Source: DATEOR01 sp036279015 | Lineage (GTDB): Bacteria > Actinomycetota > Thermoleophilia > Gaiellales > Gaiellaceae | Reading direction: 5' to 3' | Assembly: GCA_036279015.1 (NCBI GenBank) | Contig: DASUJY010000022.1 | Span: forward strand, 50,425-114,424 | DNA: 64,000 nt | In this document: positions 47,299 to 55,188 of the stretch, one piece after another | How the letters are laid out: each line of letters opens with the position of its first letter | Position numbering within the stretch: the stretch's first letter is position 1 | Translations under genes and position numbers: made by a program | The notes under the pieces: generated by a model | What the model was told of the DNA's origin: nothing | Databases searched by the model: none | Seen by the model: the letters and a program-made list of their open reading frames with translations, nothing else

Positions 47299-47901
47299 AT
47301 GTACGACGGCTTGACGGGGCGCTACACGTTCTCGTGTCCCGCTCGGGGCGAGGTCCGCCTGCCGCTCTCCTCGTTCAGGGTGCTCGACCGCCTCCCGGGA
47401 GCGAGCCACCCGGCTGTCTTCAAGGTGACGTTCTCCTGCGAGTGCGGCGAGGAGCACGAAGGCCTCGTCTCGCACGACGAGCTCGACTGGGCACCGCTCG
47501 CGGCAAGCGACGCCGCCTTCCTCAACCTCATGACCTCGCGCCTCGAGGCCGCGGCCGACGAGCTGCTCGACCTCGCCGCAGGCCGCATCCGGGCGGGCGA
47601 GTGGCCCTGGAGCTTCTTCTGCTACCCGGAGGAGCGCCCGCAGCCCGTCTTCCCATCCGCCTTCCGGATGCTCTCCGGCGGCGAGGACCGGCTCGGCCTC
47701 GCAGTCGAGTGCCCGGCCTGCTCGCGGACCTCCGTCAACCTCGTCACGAGGCCGCACGTCGACGTGCCCTTCTACAACGACCGCAAGGTCGACGTCGTGG
47801 AGCACATCTTCGCCGGCGATCGGGACGCGACCCTCGAGGAGTTCCGCGCCGAGCTCACCTCCGGGGCTTTCGACGCCCGCCGGCGCGACCTCGCTGCGTA
47901 A
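47299..47901 (+). CDS. Hypothetical protein with putative zinc-binding cysteines
   Basis: A 200-residue cytoplasmic protein of unknown function. Cysteine pairs occur at FSCECGEE and ECPACSRT, with another at FSCPARGE, suggesting a zinc ribbon. WPWSFFCYPEERPQPVF is a distinct block, and VEHIFAGDRDATLEEFRAEL is helical. No catalytic family is recognised. An AT-rich leaderless-type promoter precedes it. Neighbours are apt and an unrelated membrane protein. Confidence 0.75.
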   Translation: MYDGLTGRYTFSCPARGEVRLPLSSFRVLDRLPGASHPAVFKVTFSCECGEEHEGLVSHDELDWAPLAASDAAFLNLMTSRLEAAADELLDLAAGRIRAGEWPWSFFCYPEERPQPVFPSAFRMLSGGEDRLGLAVECPACSRTSVNLVTRPHVDVPFYNDRKVDVVEHIFAGDRDATLEEFRAELTSGAFDARRRDLAA

Positions 47902-47974
47902 CCTCGGGCCGGTTAGAGACGTTGTTCCAGCGGGAATCCAACACCTGGAATCCTCTGGAATCGACGGAGACGAG

Positions 47975-48664
47975 GTGACGAAAGTGGCAATTTTCCGCAG
48001 ACGAAGCGACGAAGGTCTCGACGCGACCAGCGTTCGGCGTGAAGAGACCGACGTGCGCGGCTGGGACGGTCCGCCGCTCGTCCGCGCGCTCTTCACCCTG
48101 CTGGGAGTCGCCGTCGCAGGCTTCCTGCTCTGGGTCGCCCAGCTGCTCGACACGGCGAACACGGGCGAGTTCTGGGGTGCCATGGGCATCATCGCGGCGG
48201 CTGGCCTCGCGCTCGGCCTCTCGCAGCTCTTCGGCGGGTGGACGAAGTGGGGGGTGCCGACGATCAGCCCCGGGGTCTTCCTCTTCGCGTGGATCCCGAC
48301 CGCGATCGTGGTCGGCTGGATCATGATGGTGATCCAGCCCGAAAACGGCTGGTATCAGGACAAGCTCCAGAGCTGGAGCGCGTCGATCGGCATCGAGAAC
48401 TTCGTGCGCGACTTGGGGACCTGGCCTGGCGCGCTCGCGCTCGGGCTCGGGATCGTGACCGCGTTCACGTTCGACACGACGGGGCCGCGGACACGCGAAA
48501 CTCGCGCGTACCAGCGTGACGTCGTCCCGGACGAGGACGTGCACGACTACGACCGCGGCGAGACCGTCGCTCCGGCGACGACCGAGGACCGCACGATGGT
48601 CCCCGCAGGCGAGCGCCCCGAGCGGGTCGAGATCAGGGACCCGGAGCGGCGCGACACGCCGTAA
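47975..48664 (+). CDS. Hypothetical four-helix membrane protein
   Basis: A 229-residue protein with hydrophobic segments near residues 38-58, 67-85, 97-118 and 142-160, then a charged C-terminal tail (about 65 residues, rich in Asp, Glu, Arg and Thr). The N-terminal 30 residues are charged. No family motif is recognised. The start GTG 47975 has GGAG close upstream. Three GGAATC copies lie at 47932-47964 between this gene and the previous one. It ends with a strong terminator. Confidence 0.72.
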   Translation: MTKVAIFRRRSDEGLDATSVRREETDVRGWDGPPLVRALFTLLGVAVAGFLLWVAQLLDTANTGEFWGAMGIIAAAGLALGLSQLFGGWTKWGVPTISPGVFLFAWIPTAIVVGWIMMVIQPENGWYQDKLQSWSASIGIENFVRDLGTWPGALALGLGIVTAFTFDTTGPRTRETRAYQRDVVPDEDVHDYDRGETVAPATTEDRTMVPAGERPERVEIRDPERRDTP

Positions 48665-48686
48665 CCACGCATGATCGAAACCGCAG

Positions 48687-48720
48687 GGCGAGGGGCGCCG
48701 GAAGGCGCCCCTCGCCGTTT
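48687..48720 (+). terminator. Strong GC hairpin terminator
   Basis: Perfect 13-base arms (GGCGAGGGGCGCC and its complement) close a GGAA tetraloop and are followed by GTTT. It lies 23 bases after the stop of the membrane protein gene. Confidence 0.8.
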
Positions 48721-48781
48721 GCGGCCCCGTTCACTCGCGCCAGGGATGTGCTTCGGCGGCGGGGAGGTCGATGGAGGCGCC

Positions 48782-48988
48782 ATGGAGTTCGCCGCCCCGG
48801 GGCGCACGGGCGATGCCCGTGGAGCGCCCCGCCTCCTCGAGCACTGTGCCGCAGTCGAGCGCCTGATCGACACGGAGAGCGGAAGCGCGCGCGCCCGACT
48901 CGAGGCCGAGCTCGGCGGACAGCTCGCGAGCCTCCTCTGCCGGGCACTCGTGCAGCGCCGCGCCTCGCGCGCTCTGGTCGCGCTGTAG
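48782..48988 (+). CDS. Hypothetical small helical protein
   Basis: A 68-residue protein, mostly helical, with the segment HCAAVERLIDTESGSARARLEAELG (part quoted) and a C-terminal LLCRALVQRR. I recognise no family. The frame has the local codon bias, and ATG 48782 is the best start because upstream sequence lacks coding character and belongs to the terminator region. It is convergent with the small membrane protein. Confidence 0.5.
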   Translation: MEFAAPGRTGDARGAPRLLEHCAAVERLIDTESGSARARLEAELGGQLASLLCRALVQRRASRALVAL

Positions 48989-48992
48989 CGGA

Positions 48993-49187
48993 CTAGCGCC
49001 GCAGCTGGTCCGCGCCGCTCAGCCGGACGTAGAAGAAGATCAGGAAGCCGGCGAGGATCCCGAAGACGATCGACGTCCCCTGGGAGATGCCGATGGCGAG
49101 CAGGCCGAGGACGATGAACCCGCCGAGCACGAGCCCCCAGATGAAGGCGGTGAAGCCTGGGCTGAAGGCGGGAGGACGAAGGTGCAT
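48993..49187 (-). CDS. Small two-span membrane protein
   Basis: A 64-residue protein with two hydrophobic segments (AFIWGLVLGGFIVLGLLAIG near 14-33 and IVFGILAGFLIFFYV near 40-54) and a basic C-terminus. It looks like a small integral membrane protein of unknown role. ATG 49187 is the start, and no clear ribosome site is seen. Confidence 0.65.
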   Translation of the reverse strand: MHLRPPAFSPGFTAFIWGLVLGGFIVLGLLAIGISQGTSIVFGILAGFLIFFYVRLSGADQLRR

Positions 49188-49576
49188 CGGGCGGGAACCT
49201 TACCGTCGCGTGCCCGGCCCGGCGGGCGGGACCAAAAAAAATTCACCGAGCGGGTGGCGCTTTCGTCCACCTCACCGACCGACCTTCCGCTTCCGCGTAC
49301 TGCCGCCCGGTGGGGCTTCGACCTACTTGCGCTCCCTGCTCGGTGCAAGCGGCAATCTAGGGAGTCCACGAAGGGGATGCAAGTACCCGGAAGAACGAAA
49401 GTCCGCTATTTGCGGAAAGTTCACTTTTCCACATTTTCCACGGCCGCCGACGGTCCCTGTGGGCAGGTCTGTGGAAGGCGGCCAGCCTAGCGGAATCGCG
49501 CTGAGGGCGCTTCCGGCGACGACGAGGGACGGCGCCCGAAGGGGCGACAGCGAGCACGGCGCGGATAGGGGTGGCC
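49188..49576. other. 389-base intergenic region with DnaA-box-like 9-mers
   Basis: No gene is convincing. Two tandem 9-mers lie at 49425-49433 (TTTTCCACA, matching TTWTNCACA) and 49434-49442 (TTTTCCACG, one off). Just before them is TCCGC-TATTT-GCGGA (49402-49416) and the imperfect dyad GGAAAGT/ACTTTTCC. An eight-base A run occurs near 49233. The purpose is unknown. Confidence 0.4.
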
Positions 49577-50764
49577 CTAGCGGCCCGCAAGGGCGCCGCG
49601 GGTGTAGACGCCGGCGGCGTTCCAGAGCATGTACCCCTCGACGCTGGCATCGCGGGCGGCTTCGATCTGATCCCTCACGTCCGCGAGCGTGTAGTCGCGG
49701 CCGAGCGAGAAGTCCTGGAGCCACGGGACGAGCCGCGTGTCGAGGCCCGTCAGCTTTCCGTCGAAGTCGCGGAGGGCGAGCCCGACTGTCCGGCCGGGCT
49801 GGGCGTTCGGATCGGGGAGGTTGTACTCGCCGGGCCCGAAGTGGGAGGGGTAGACCATCGGGTAGATCGCGTCGAGGTAGGCCGCGAGCTTCTTCGGCCG
49901 CTGGCCGATGCCCATGTTCCGAGTCGCGCTGAGCCCGAAGACGTCGGCGGAGACCCGCACCCCGAGCGGCTTCAGCCGCTCGCCTGCGTACTTCGCGAAG
50001 CTCGTGATCACATCGGTCTTCGTCTGCTTCGTCTTGTGCGGGAAGACGGCCGCCGAGAGGTCGCCGTCGGTGGGGAAGCGGACGTAGTCGAACTGGATCT
50101 CGTCGAAGCCGGCCTTCGCGGCGGCCGTGCCGAGCGCGACCGCGTAGTCCCAGACGCGCTTGTCGTACGGGTTCGCCCAGCCGAGCCCCGCCGCGGTCGT
50201 CCAGACGCCGCCGCTCGTCGTCCGGATCGCGTAGCGGGGGGCGCTCTCGGTGAGGGCGGGATCCTCGAAGCAGACGATGCGACCGATCAGATAGACGCCC
50301 GCGGCATGCGCCTTCTCGGCGACCTCGACCGGGTCGTAGTAGTCGTGCGCGGCGCCGACTTCGCGCGCAAGCGGCACCTTCGGATGTCGGAACGCGACTT
50401 CGCCGTTCTCGTCCTTGACGTCGAGCTCGAGCGTGTTGAGGCCATGTTTGGTGAGCGCGAGGTAGTCGTCGATCTTCCCCGGGAGTGAGGCCAGCGCCAT
50501 CGTCACGTGGACGCCGCGCATCTCGTCGGGATAGGGGCGAGGCTGAGGCTTCGGCTTGGCCGGAGCGGACGCCGCCGGGGTGGAGCCGGCGCTCGCCGCG
50601 GGTTTCGAGTCGTGCTCGGTCAGGAAGCGGGCGCCGAGCGTCGTCCCCGCGGCGGCGAGTGCGACGACCGCGAGCGCCGCCGTTCTGCGGATCGCCCGAC
50701 GCCTCCGGGCTTGTTGACGCCGTTCTCGGAATTTCTCATTCGGGTCAACAGGCTCCAGAAGCAT
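49577..50764 (-). CDS. DUF4015 putative glycoside hydrolase, membrane-anchored
   Basis: A 395-residue protein. Residues about 22-45 form a membrane or signal-anchor helix (TAALAVVALAAAGTTLGARF) after a basic head. An Ala/Pro/Lys linker leads to the domain from about 80: MRGVHVTMALA, TLELDVKDENGEVAF, FDEIQFDYVRFPTDG and YPMVYPSHF, the hallmarks of the DUF4015 TIM-barrel family (putative glycosyl hydrolase). The Asp and Glu of these motifs are likely catalytic. It probably acts outside the membrane on an unknown glycan. ATG 50764 is chosen over GTG 50776 because a -10-like TAGCGT overlaps the latter. Confidence 0.85.
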   Translation of the reverse strand: MLLEPVDPNEKFRERRQQARRRRAIRRTAALAVVALAAAGTTLGARFLTEHDSKPAASAGSTPAASAPAKPKPQPRPYPDEMRGVHVTMALASLPGKIDDYLALTKHGLNTLELDVKDENGEVAFRHPKVPLAREVGAAHDYYDPVEVAEKAHAAGVYLIGRIVCFEDPALTESAPRYAIRTTSGGVWTTAAGLGWANPYDKRVWDYAVALGTAAAKAGFDEIQFDYVRFPTDGDLSAAVFPHKTKQTKTDVITSFAKYAGERLKPLGVRVSADVFGLSATRNMGIGQRPKKLAAYLDAIYPMVYPSHFGPGEYNLPDPNAQPGRTVGLALRDFDGKLTGLDTRLVPWLQDFSLGRDYTLADVRDQIEAARDASVEGYMLWNAAGVYTRGALAGR

Positions 50765-50821
50765 GAACCCCGGCACGCTAATGGAAGGCGCGTGTTGCCC
50801 GCAAGCGGTACAGAGGGCCTC

Positions 50822-50847
50822 CGCAACACTTTTTGTTGCGCTAGAAT
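50822..50847 (+). promoter_or_regulatory. Operator palindrome and -10 box of the Xre/RES operon
   Basis: CGCAACA (50822-50828) and TGTTGCG (50834-50840) are perfect 7-base arms around a 5-base spacer. TAGAAT follows at 50842-50847 and ends nine bases before the antitoxin GTG. The palindrome fills the space where RNA polymerase would bind just upstream of the -10, as expected for autorepression by the Xre antitoxin. Confidence 0.65.
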
Positions 50848-50856
50848 CCGGCGTCC

Positions 50857-51189
50857 GTGCCCGTCTCCGTCGCGCTCAAGGTCGAGGCTCTTGCCCGCGA
50901 CCTCGGCTCGCAGCGCCGGCTCGCCGAGGCGCTCGGCGTCAGCCCGGCCCAGGTGACGCGCTGGCTCCGCGGACAGGGAATCGATCGCGAGAACGCGGAG
51001 CGACTCGACCTGCTCGAGCTGGCGCTCTCCGCGCTCCATCGCCTCTACGAGCCCAGGGCGGCCGAGGACTGGCTCTTCGGCCTGAACCCGCTCCTGCGCG
51101 ACCGCCGTCCGATCGACCTGATCCGGCAGGGAAGGACGGAGGAGCTCCTCGGCGCCCTGCGCCAGGAGGCGGCAGGCTCCTACGCGTGA
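50857..51189 (+). CDS. Xre/MbcA/ParS-type antitoxin (DUF2384)
   Basis: A 110-residue protein. Residues about 8-45 form a helix-turn-helix (LAEALGVSPAQVTRWLRGQG), and the C-terminal half has the DUF2384 toxin-binding pattern: LYEPRAAEDWLFGLNPLL and RPIDLIRQGRTEELLGAL. Such antitoxins block their RES toxin by inserting the C-terminus in its active site and repress their own operon. GTG 50857 follows a -10 box by nine bases. It overlaps the toxin gene by four bases (GTGA), the usual antitoxin-first order. Confidence 0.88.
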   Translation: MPVSVALKVEALARDLGSQRRLAEALGVSPAQVTRWLRGQGIDRENAERLDLLELALSALHRLYEPRAAEDWLFGLNPLLRDRRPIDLIRQGRTEELLGALRQEAAGSYA

Positions 51190-51740
51190 GGCTCTTCCGC
51201 GTCTTCGCCTGGGACGCGCGGGCCGCTCCGCCCGAGCGCGGCGGCGCGCTCTCGTTTCCGCGAGCGCATGCGGGCGGTGGACGCCACGACAACCCGGCCC
51301 TCTACGGTTGCCTGGACGTCTCGGAACGCCCGCTCGCGGCTGTCGTCGAGCAGCTCGCGCGCTTCCGCGGGCGCGCCCTCAGCGAGGACACGCTGTCGCT
51401 CGCAGGCCTGCCGGTTGCGCTCGCCGTCCTGACGCTGCCCGACGAGGCTCTCCTGATCGACCTCGACGACCCGGCCGTCCTGGAGCGGGAGGGACTTCGG
51501 CCCTCGGCGGCCGCGACGCGGGACCGGGCGATCACCCAGGCTGCGGCCGCGGCGCTCTTCGGGCGTCATGCGGAAGCGGTCGGCCTGCGCTGGTGCTCGG
51601 TCTTCGAGCCCGCCTGGGCGAACGTCACGCTCTACGACCGGGCGCGGAAGCTGCTGGCGGTCGAGGAGGTTCGGCCGCTCGGGCTGGGGGACGAGGTCGT
51701 CGCGGAAGCCGCCGTGTTCCTCGGGCTTCCTTCGACTTGA
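51186..51740 (+). CDS. RES-domain toxin (NAD+ phosphorylase/hydrolase type)
   Basis: A 184-residue RES-domain protein. It begins RLFRVFAWDAR, and the GALSFPRAHAGGGRHDNPAL region with YGCLDVSERPLAAVVEQLA (both partial) supplies the family's Arg and Glu; a Ser near the later VGLRWCSVFEP may complete the set. RES toxins such as MbcT destroy NAD+ and stop growth. The length is typical for the larger RES proteins. Only chromosomal genes are adjacent, with no mobile-element signs. The start is GTG inside the antitoxin stop. Confidence 0.85.
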   Translation: MRLFRVFAWDARAAPPERGGALSFPRAHAGGGRHDNPALYGCLDVSERPLAAVVEQLARFRGRALSEDTLSLAGLPVALAVLTLPDEALLIDLDDPAVLEREGLRPSAAATRDRAITQAAAAALFGRHAEAVGLRWCSVFEPAWANVTLYDRARKLLAVEEVRPLGLGDEVVAEAAVFLGLPST

Positions 51741-51755
51741 CATAACGCCCGTTAT
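51737..51755. promoter_or_regulatory. TTGACA overlapping the palindrome ATAACG-CC-CGTTAT
   Basis: A perfect -35 hexamer TTGACA (51737-51742) covers the RES stop codon. A 14-base dyad follows at 51742-51755. No -10 is present at the usual distance, so this may be an operator or a promoter for another sigma factor. Confidence 0.4.
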
Positions 51756-51779
51756 CGTGCGTGGGCTTTCGAAGCGCGG

Positions 51780-51848
51780 GACGACGGAGGAGCCGGGGCT
51801 TGAAGGAGTCTCGGCCACGCCCTGAGTGCCGGCCCCGGCTCCGTCGTC
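51780..51848. other. Long imperfect hairpin between the toxin and kinase genes
   Basis: The right arm (51832-51848) is the exact complement of the left arm (51780-51799) except for a three-base bulge, giving about 17 pairs and a 32-base loop. There is no T-run. It could be a U-less terminator for the toxin operon, an RNA element, or part of a leader for the kinase. A second dyad, GCGTTGA-N6-TCAACGC, lies at 51886-51905. Confidence 0.5.
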
Positions 51849-51943
51849 TCGTCCCTCTCAGTATCGGCCGTTCCGCGCGGATGGCGCGTTGATCTTCGTC
51901 AACGCTAAGCGGAAGGCCCCGTTGTGCCGATTTTCCCGGTGGA

Positions 51944-53299
51944 ATGCGCATTCGACTCTTCACCCTCGGCTTCGGGGCGTTCGCGGCGGGACTGACGGCC
52001 GTGGCGACGCTTGTGCCGGGAGTCACGCTCGCCTACCGAAGCCCGCCGCTCCACGTGGCGCTCGAGACGGCGACGGCGCTCATCTCGCTCCTCGTCGCCT
52101 ACCTGGTCTTCGGCCGCTTCCGGGAGCGGAAGCGCCTCGACGACCTCGTTCTCACGTGCGCGCTCGCGCTGATCGCCTCGACGAGCCTCGTCTTCTCGGC
52201 GCTGCCGCACACCGTGCCCGCGGAGGGCGCCCGCGACTTCAGCGTCTGGGGATCGGTCGGCGGCGCCGTCCTCGGCGCGTGCACACTCGCCCTCGCCGCC
52301 TTCGCCCCGAGCAGGCGGGTTGCCTCGCCCGGCCGCGCGACTGCAATCGCCGCCCTCGCCTGCGGGGGTGCCCTCATCGCAACAGGATCGATCGTGGCCC
52401 TCTTCGCCGACGGGATCGATCCCGACATCCCCGTCGGCCTCTCGCCCTCCGGCACGCACCGCCCGATCCTGCTCGGCCAGCACTTCCTGCTCGGGACGCA
52501 GGTGGTCGGCGTCCTCCTCTTCCTCGTCGCGGCGCTCGGCTTCATCCAGCGCGGCGAGCGGGACCGCGACGAGCTTATGCGCTGGTTCGCGGCCGGCGCA
52601 GTGCTGTCGAGCTTTGCGCGCTTCAACTACTTCCTCTTTCCCTCGCTCTACTCCGACTGGGTCTTCACCGGCGACTTCCTCCGCCTCGGCTTCTGCCTCC
52701 TGCTCCTCGCCGGCGCGGCCCGGGAGATCGGGAGCTACTGGCGCAGGCTCGCCTCGATTGCCGTGCTCGAGGAGCGCCGCCGCATCGCGCGCGAGCTCCA
52801 CGACGGCGTCGCCCAGGAGCTCGCTTACATCGTGGCCGAGTCGAGCGGCCCTCTCGCCAGGGCAGCGGAGCGGGCGCTCGACGAGTCGCGGCGCGCCATC
52901 GCGGCCCTCTCGAGGGCGGTCGACGAGCCGCTCGACGTCGCGCTCGTGCAGGCCGCGGAGGAGGTCGCCGGGCGCGTCGGCGTCCAGCTTCGGATCGAGG
53001 TCTCAGAGGACGCCTCGGTCTCTCCGGACGAGCGGGAGGCGCTCATTCGCATCGTCCGCGAGGCGATCACGAACGCGGGCCGCCACGGCGGGGCCGCGAG
53101 CGTCTCGGTTCAGCTCGCCAACGGCCGCGGAACCCTTCTTCGGATCGCGGACGACGGCAGCGGCTTCGACCCGGCGCGGACGCGTGCGGGCGGCTTCGGG
53201 CTCGTGAGCATGCGCGAGCGCGCCGAGGCGCTCGGCGGGCGCTTCACCCTCCGCTCTGAGGCCGGCACGGGGACGAGCATCGAGGTGCGGCTTCCGTGA
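51944..53299 (+). CDS. NarL-family membrane sensor histidine kinase
   Basis: A 451-residue kinase. The first 255 residues have seven or eight hydrophobic spans with short loops and no recognised sensor. The HisKA_3 dimerisation helix has the phospho-acceptor His286 (RRIARELHDGVAQE), and the ATPase domain shows IVREAITNAGRHGGA (N box), IADDGSGFDP (D box) and GGFGLVSMRERAEALGG (G box). It is the usual DesK/NarX type. The ATG at 51944 opens the first span. The response regulator overlaps by four bases. Confidence 0.93.
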   Translation: MRIRLFTLGFGAFAAGLTAVATLVPGVTLAYRSPPLHVALETATALISLLVAYLVFGRFRERKRLDDLVLTCALALIASTSLVFSALPHTVPAEGARDFSVWGSVGGAVLGACTLALAAFAPSRRVASPGRATAIAALACGGALIATGSIVALFADGIDPDIPVGLSPSGTHRPILLGQHFLLGTQVVGVLLFLVAALGFIQRGERDRDELMRWFAAGAVLSSFARFNYFLFPSLYSDWVFTGDFLRLGFCLLLLAGAAREIGSYWRRLASIAVLEERRRIARELHDGVAQELAYIVAESSGPLARAAERALDESRRAIAALSRAVDEPLDVALVQAAEEVAGRVGVQLRIEVSEDASVSPDEREALIRIVREAITNAGRHGGAASVSVQLANGRGTLLRIADDGSGFDPARTRAGGFGLVSMRERAEALGGRFTLRSEAGTGTSIEVRLP

Positions 53300-53940
53300 G
53301 CCGGCAGGTCAGGATCGTGATCGCCGACGACCACGCTCCGACGCGGGCTGGGATACGCTCGGTGCTCGAGAAGGACGGCTTCGACGTCTGCGGGGAGGCC
53401 GCGAGCGCGGAGGCCGCCGTCCAGCTCGCGCTCGCCGAGCGCCCGGACGTCTGCCTGCTCGACATCAACATGCCCGGCGGCGGGATCGCGGCCGCGGGCG
53501 CGATCTCCGAGCGGCTCCCCGAGACGGCGATCGTGATGCTGACGGTCTCTCGCGACGACGCCGATCTCTTCGACGCGCTGCGGGCCGGCGCGGCGGGCTA
53601 TCTCCTCAAGGACATCGACCGGAGCCAGCTGCCAACCGACCTCCGAGGCGTCCTCGGGGGTGAGGCGCCTCTCCCCCGCGCGCTCGTCACGCGGCTGATC
53701 GAGGAGTTCCGGGAACGGGGACGGCGGCGGAACGTCTTGATCGCCGCCAGGCCGGGCGTGCGCCTGCGGCAGCGGGAGTGGGAGATCCTCGAGCTCCTGA
53801 GCGAGGGGCTCTCGACCGCGGAGATCTCCGCGCGTCTCTTCATCGCCGAGGTGACCGTTCGCTCGCACGTCTCCTCGATCCTGAAGAAGCTGCGCGTCCC
53901 GACGCGCGAGGCGGCGATCGAGCTACTGCGCGGCCGCTAG
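53296..53940 (+). CDS. NarL/LuxR-family response regulator
   Basis: A 214-residue regulator. The receiver has VIADDHAPTR with the acidic pocket, the phospho-acceptor Asp56 (VCLLDINMPGGG), TVSRDDADLF and the Lys in YLLKDIDRS. The C-terminal LuxR HTH (LRQREWEILELLSEGLSTAE in part, then VRSHVSSILKKL) binds DNA. It is coupled to the upstream kinase by a GTGA overlap. The target genes are unknown. Its end overlaps the convergent GGDEF-like gene by 18 bases. Confidence 0.94.
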   Translation: MSRQVRIVIADDHAPTRAGIRSVLEKDGFDVCGEAASAEAAVQLALAERPDVCLLDINMPGGGIAAAGAISERLPETAIVMLTVSRDDADLFDALRAGAAGYLLKDIDRSQLPTDLRGVLGGEAPLPRALVTRLIEEFRERGRRRNVLIAARPGVRLRQREWEILELLSEGLSTAEISARLFIAEVTVRSHVSSILKKLRVPTREAAIELLRGR

Positions 53941-55008
53941 CGGCAGGACGGCCGACCGCAGCTGCCCCTCGGCTCGCTTGCGCAAGGCGGGCGCGTCGTC
54001 GTCTGGCCGGAGCTCGGCCAGGCCGGCGTCGATCCTGACGCCGTCTCCCGTGCCGTCGACGCGTCCGCCGAGGGCGAACTGGAGGCGCCTCTGCAGGCGC
54101 TCCGCGTCGGCCTCGGCCGCTTCGGGGAGAATGACGGCGAACCGGCCGTCCCCGAGATGGCACGCGACGTCAGCGGCGCGCACGGCCGCGCAGATCCGTT
54201 CGGCGGCGGCGACCAGGTCCCGCCCCTCCCTGGGCTCCACGTCGAAGACGAGCAGTCCGAGGCCGCGCTCGTAGCGCCTCGCGCGCGCGACCTCGCGCTC
54301 GAGGCGCTCGCCGAAGTAGCGAGCGTTTCGCAGGCCGGTGAGCGGATCCGTGTCGGCAAGCTCCCGGGCCTCGACGAAGAGCCTTGCGTGCTCGAGCGCC
54401 GGCCCGCAGACGCGCGTGAGCTTCTCGAGCTGCTCGAGGTCGGCATCGGAGAGGGACGGCTCGGCGCGCCTCCAGAAGGCGGCGAGGATTCCGATGCGAT
54501 TCCTTTCCTCGTCGTGAAGCGGAAGCGCGACGCCGCCGCCCAGCCGGAACTCGTCGTTCGCCTCCTCCTCGCTCGTGTACAGGTAGTCGAGGCGAACCGC
54601 ACGGCCCGCGCCCGGAGAAAGCTCGAGGAGCTCCCGCGACGACTCCTCCTCGGAGAGCCCGAAGGCCGCCACGATTCGGCCTTCCCGCTCCGGATGGAGG
54701 ACGATCATGGCCGCATCCCCGCCCGTGATCCGGCTCACGGCCTCGAGCGACCGCCGGAGCGCAACGTCAAGGTCGAGCGTGCCGATCTCCTCGAGGGGCG
54801 CGGCCGACACGCCCCTCTCCCCCGCACCGCCCGGAGTGGCGCGGGCGAGCTCCTCGGCTCTTGCCGTGGCGTCGCGGGCGGCGGCGAGATCCCGGGCCGC
54901 ACGGCGCCGCTGGAGCCAGAGGAGAACGACGGCCACGCAGAAGACGAGCGTGGCGGCTACGAGCGTCCCGACGCCCGTCCAGATGGCGCTCTCGTCTGCG
55001 TACACCAT
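53923..55008 (-). CDS. Membrane GAF-GGDEF-like protein with degenerate GGDEF
   Basis: A 361-residue protein. One membrane span (about residues 12-33) precedes a short coiled coil, a GAF-like domain (about 85-215; LRRSLEAVSRITGGDAAMIV in part) and a GGDEF-fold domain that starts TDPLTGLRNARYFGERLE. The signature is HLGDGRFAVIL: the GGDEF residues read GDGRF, and the metal strand reads FDVEPREG rather than FDxDxFK. It is therefore unlikely to make c-di-GMP but might bind GTP or c-di-GMP. GGGGGGAG lies five bases before ATG 55008, which fixes the start over an upstream one. Confidence 0.85.
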   Translation of the reverse strand: MVYADESAIWTGVGTLVAATLVFCVAVVLLWLQRRRAARDLAAARDATARAEELARATPGGAGERGVSAAPLEEIGTLDLDVALRRSLEAVSRITGGDAAMIVLHPEREGRIVAAFGLSEEESSRELLELSPGAGRAVRLDYLYTSEEEANDEFRLGGGVALPLHDEERNRIGILAAFWRRAEPSLSDADLEQLEKLTRVCGPALEHARLFVEARELADTDPLTGLRNARYFGERLEREVARARRYERGLGLLVFDVEPREGRDLVAAAERICAAVRAADVACHLGDGRFAVILPEAAEADAERLQRRLQFALGGRVDGTGDGVRIDAGLAELRPDDDAPALRKRAEGQLRSAVLPLAAAQ

Positions 55009-55103
55009 GCCGCTCCCCCCGATTCGCCGCAAGAAGGCGAGCTCCAGTCGCACAATAGGGCGGATTTTGCGAAATACCACCTGCACTTTCCGGCGGGTGG
55101 CTG

Positions 55104-55131
55104 TTTACTTTCGGAGTGGTGTTGGTAGGGT
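55104..55131 (+). promoter_or_regulatory. Promoter TTTACT-N16-TAGGGT for the sigma factor
   Basis: TTTACT (four of six to consensus) and TAGGGT are 16 bases apart. The -10 ends nine bases before an ATG at 55141 that opens a 15-codon leader frame. Confidence 0.45.
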
Positions 55132-55140
55132 TAGCCCGCA

Positions 55141-55188
55141 ATGCGTCCGGAGTTCGGCGGCAGGTCCGAGTCCGGGCGTTTCGACTGA
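55141..55188 (+). CDS. 15-codon leader peptide before the sigma factor
   Basis: ATG at 55141 is followed by 14 codons (peptide MRPEFGGRSESGRFD) and TGA at 55186-55188, exactly adjacent to the sigma ATG at 55189. No Shine-Dalgarno precedes the sigma start, while the promoter places this ATG near the 5' end of the RNA. Translation of the leader followed by re-initiation is plausible. Confidence 0.45.
   Translation: MRPEFGGRSESGRFD

Noticed and set aside
47932..47964. Three GGAATC copies as an operator
   Set aside because: Spacing is irregular and the motif is short; no dyad; mentioned only in the gene entry.
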